Positions 21,429-22,691 of a stretch of 22,691 bases of DNA are shown in pieces (the stretch's first letter is position 1; each line of letters opens with the position of its first letter). The position numbers and the translations under genes are program-made. The notes under the pieces were generated by a model. The model ran no database searches. It was given only the letters and a program-made list of their open reading frames with translations, and was not told where the DNA came from. Source of the stretch: a virus; IMG/VR virus record IMGVR_UViG_3300032213_000585, positions 1 through 22,691 of that record, one strand, 5' to 3'.

Positions 21429-22058
21429 TTAATAAAGCATCATTTTCTTTGATGTGGATGGCTTTGCTGGCTTCCGTGTGTTCGGACTAACAATCTTCTG
21501 AACTTTTCCTGCTTCAGCAATTCGTTGACCAACACTACGAGTGTCCTTTGGCTTTGACTTCGAACTTCCCTTAGGGAATCCAGAAACCGATGGCTTAGGA
21601 TTAAAAGGACCATACTTGCCAGTTCCACTCATACGTGGTTCTTTGCTTCCAGTATTTGCATACGAAGTCTGCTTACCTACACGACCCATACGTACTGGCT
21701 GATCCCCACTGGATTTTGGTTTAACAATTGCTGGAGTCATGGGTTTATTTGGGGTAACAGAAGATGACCCGGAAGTTTTTTTCTTAGGTGCAGCAAAACC
21801 CTTGCGAGCAACATTGCCAGACTGAAACTTCTGTTGAAGTTGCTTACGCATTTCAGGAGTAACAGTCTTGCCAGCAGCCTTCATTTCAGCCAAACGAGTC
21901 TGAACAAAGAAACGCTGATTAGCCTGTTTAGCAGTAATACCTTTTGATGCAGTTTTATCTGCAACAAATGCTTTACGATCAGCAACACGTTTTGCTACAG
22001 CGGGTTTCTTTTTTGCACGACTTGTTGGTGCACCTGCTGAATACTCATTCATTGGCAT
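21429..22058 (-). CDS. Lys/Ala/Ser-rich basic virion-associated protein candidate, 209 aa
   Basis: The start is ATG 22058 or the second ATG at 22052; no strong ribosome-binding site separates them, and the gene begins two bases after the previous stop. The protein is very basic and low in complexity: Lys, Ala, Ser, Pro, Thr and Arg dominate, with few large hydrophobic residues. A short helical part (residues 40-80, AKQANQRFFVQTRLAEMKAA) is the only ordered-looking segment. It ends in STSKKMMLY, resembling the SKSMY end of the neighbouring 99-aa protein. Such proteins could coat DNA, line the capsid or act as scaffolding. No family is recognised. Confidence 0.75.
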   Translation of the reverse strand: MPMNEYSAGAPTSRAKKKPAVAKRVADRKAFVADKTASKGITAKQANQRFFVQTRLAEMKAAGKTVTPEMRKQLQQKFQSGNVARKGFAAPKKKTSGSSSVTPNKPMTPAIVKPKSSGDQPVRMGRVGKQTSYANTGSKEPRMSGTGKYGPFNPKPSVSGFPKGSSKSKPKDTRSVGQRIAEAGKVQKIVSPNTRKPAKPSTSKKMMLY

Positions 22059-22060
22059 AA

Positions 22061-22360
22061 TTAATACATGCTCTTTGAACGAGTAGTTCCACTCTTGCGA
22101 CGCTTTGAAGCGTCTGCAGCATCAGCCTTACGCATTACTTGACCCTTAGATGCAACAGCACCCTTACCAGCCTTCGTAGGGCCACGAGTATCAGGTTGTG
22201 CTTTAATAGCACGACCAGTTGAGAACATTCCACCCGGTCGGAAATCTCCAACCTTCTTGAACTGACTCGGCTTGTTATTCTTTGACGGCTTCTGTGCTTG
22301 CTTCGTCATACGAAGTGACTGTGCTTCAATTGCTTTTTTTGGTGGATACTTACTTGCCAT
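22061..22360 (-). CDS. Lys-rich basic protein, 99 aa
   Basis: ATG 22360 has AGGAGA upstream. The protein is almost all polar and basic (MASKYPPKKAIEAQSLRMTK, FKKVGDFRPGGMFSTGRAIK, and a final KRRKSGTTRSKSMY) with essentially no hydrophobic core, so it is probably disordered and nucleic-acid-binding. It is the first gene after the capsid-decoration terminator and stands two bases before the 209-aa protein, to which its C-terminal end is similar. A head-interior or DNA-condensing role is plausible but unproven. Confidence 0.75.
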   Translation of the reverse strand: MASKYPPKKAIEAQSLRMTKQAQKPSKNNKPSQFKKVGDFRPGGMFSTGRAIKAQPDTRGPTKAGKGAVASKGQVMRKADAADASKRRKSGTTRSKSMY

Positions 22361-22382
22361 TAGAGTCTCCTAACTCAATAGT

Positions 22383-22418
22383 AAAAAGGGGGAGTGAGCC
22401 AGAAACACCCACCCCCCC
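22383..22418 (-). terminator. Intrinsic terminator after the capsid-decoration-like gene
   Basis: On the - strand GGGGGGGTG (22418-22410) pairs with CACTCCCCC (22396-22388) as nine base pairs with one G-U, with a 13-base loop, followed directly by TTTTT (22387-22383). It begins 11 bases after the stop codon of the upstream gene. This has all parts of a rho-independent terminator and would lower transcription of the downstream virion genes relative to the capsid protein. Confidence 0.8.
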
Positions 22419-22429
22419 AATTTAATTAC

Positions 22430-22691
22430 TTACTTGCGGTAAATGCTTACCGTGTTCGCTGCGGTGAAAACACCAATGAACGTTGCTGACGATGCTGCTG
22501 CAACAGTTGCCGAACCGACAAGAGTTACACCAGATGCACCGGCAGTAAGGGTAATTGCATATGTTGCTGGAGCAAGGTTAACAACCGTGAACTCAATTGA
22601 AGTTCCGACTGCCTCATCAGTGAAAGCAGCACCAAGTTCCGCACCGGTTGGTGTGGTCAAGGCACGACCTGCTGTTGGTGTCATCGTGTAA
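22430..22691 (-). CDS. Capsid decoration/head-fibre-like protein, C-terminal part only
   Basis: The frame is open to the window edge (codons before the ATG at 22684 are also sense), so the start of the gene lies beyond 22691. The visible 87 residues are Ala/Thr/Val/Gly-rich beta structure with TPTAGRALTTPTGAELGAAF and later GVTLVGSATVAAASSATF, ending VSIYRK. This Ig-like or jelly-roll pattern, with a G-V-T-x-V-G-x-A-T-V-A strand pair and final S-x-Y-R, is common at the ends of phage capsid decoration or head-fibre proteins. A C-terminal domain of the major capsid protein itself is the main alternative. It is followed by a strong terminator. Confidence 0.7.
   Translation of the reverse strand, partial: YTMTPTAGRALTTPTGAELGAAFTDEAVGTSIEFTVVNLAPATYAITLTAGASGVTLVGSATVAAASSATFIGVFTAANTVSIYRK

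Noticed and set aside
22443-22691. 82-residue + strand frame at the right edge
   Set aside because: It is antisense to the capsid-decoration-like gene, with an Ala/Val-rich shadow composition.

Overview
The window looks like part of a short-tailed (podovirus-like) double-stranded DNA phage of an AT-rich actinobacterium, for example one of the uncultured aquatic Actinobacteria. The host clue is a WhiB-like Fe-S protein (1278-1553), a family restricted to Actinobacteria and their phages. The short-tail inference rests on a head-tail adaptor next to a nozzle-like tail protein, followed by a run of internal-virion-like proteins ending in a giant 2344-residue protein, with no tape measure or tail-tube gene in between. 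No integrase, immunity repressor, transposon, tRNA or CRISPR array was recognised. No non-coding stretch exceeds about 205 bases.

Region 1 (+ strand, 2-2664) is an accessory cluster: the 3' part of a class II glutamine amidotransferase-like gene with an unusual Tyr/Trp-rich linker and a Cys-rich tail, a helical protein of unknown function, the WhiB-like protein, two further unknowns and a small lytic-transglycosylase-like protein. It ends at a probable terminator (2695-2734).

Region 2 (+ strand, 2868-8213) is a compact DNA replication/recombination operon with overlapping genes: a Cas4/RecB-type Fe-S nuclease, an unknown protein, a helicase with only the DnaB RecA core, a TOTE-type archaeo-eukaryotic primase, a RusA resolvase, a 48-residue ORF, a second PD-(D/E)XK nuclease candidate, a sigma region-4-like helix-turn-helix protein, a 53-residue ORF and two conserved-looking unknowns. 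Helicase and primase would open and prime the fork, while the nucleases and RusA would process and resolve DNA. No DNA polymerase is visible, so it lies outside the window or comes from the host.

Region 3 (- strand, read from 22691 down to 8080) is the late virion and lysis operon: the end of a capsid decoration-like protein, a terminator, two very basic Lys-rich proteins, a small Cys/His protein, head-tail adaptor, nozzle/tubular tail protein, a small fibre-like protein, five internal-virion candidates ending in the giant protein, and an M15 metallopeptidase endolysin. Terminase, portal and most of the capsid gene should lie beyond 22691.

The two operons converge and overlap tail to tail by 134 bp (8080-8213). 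The antisense overlap includes catalytic residues of the endolysin.
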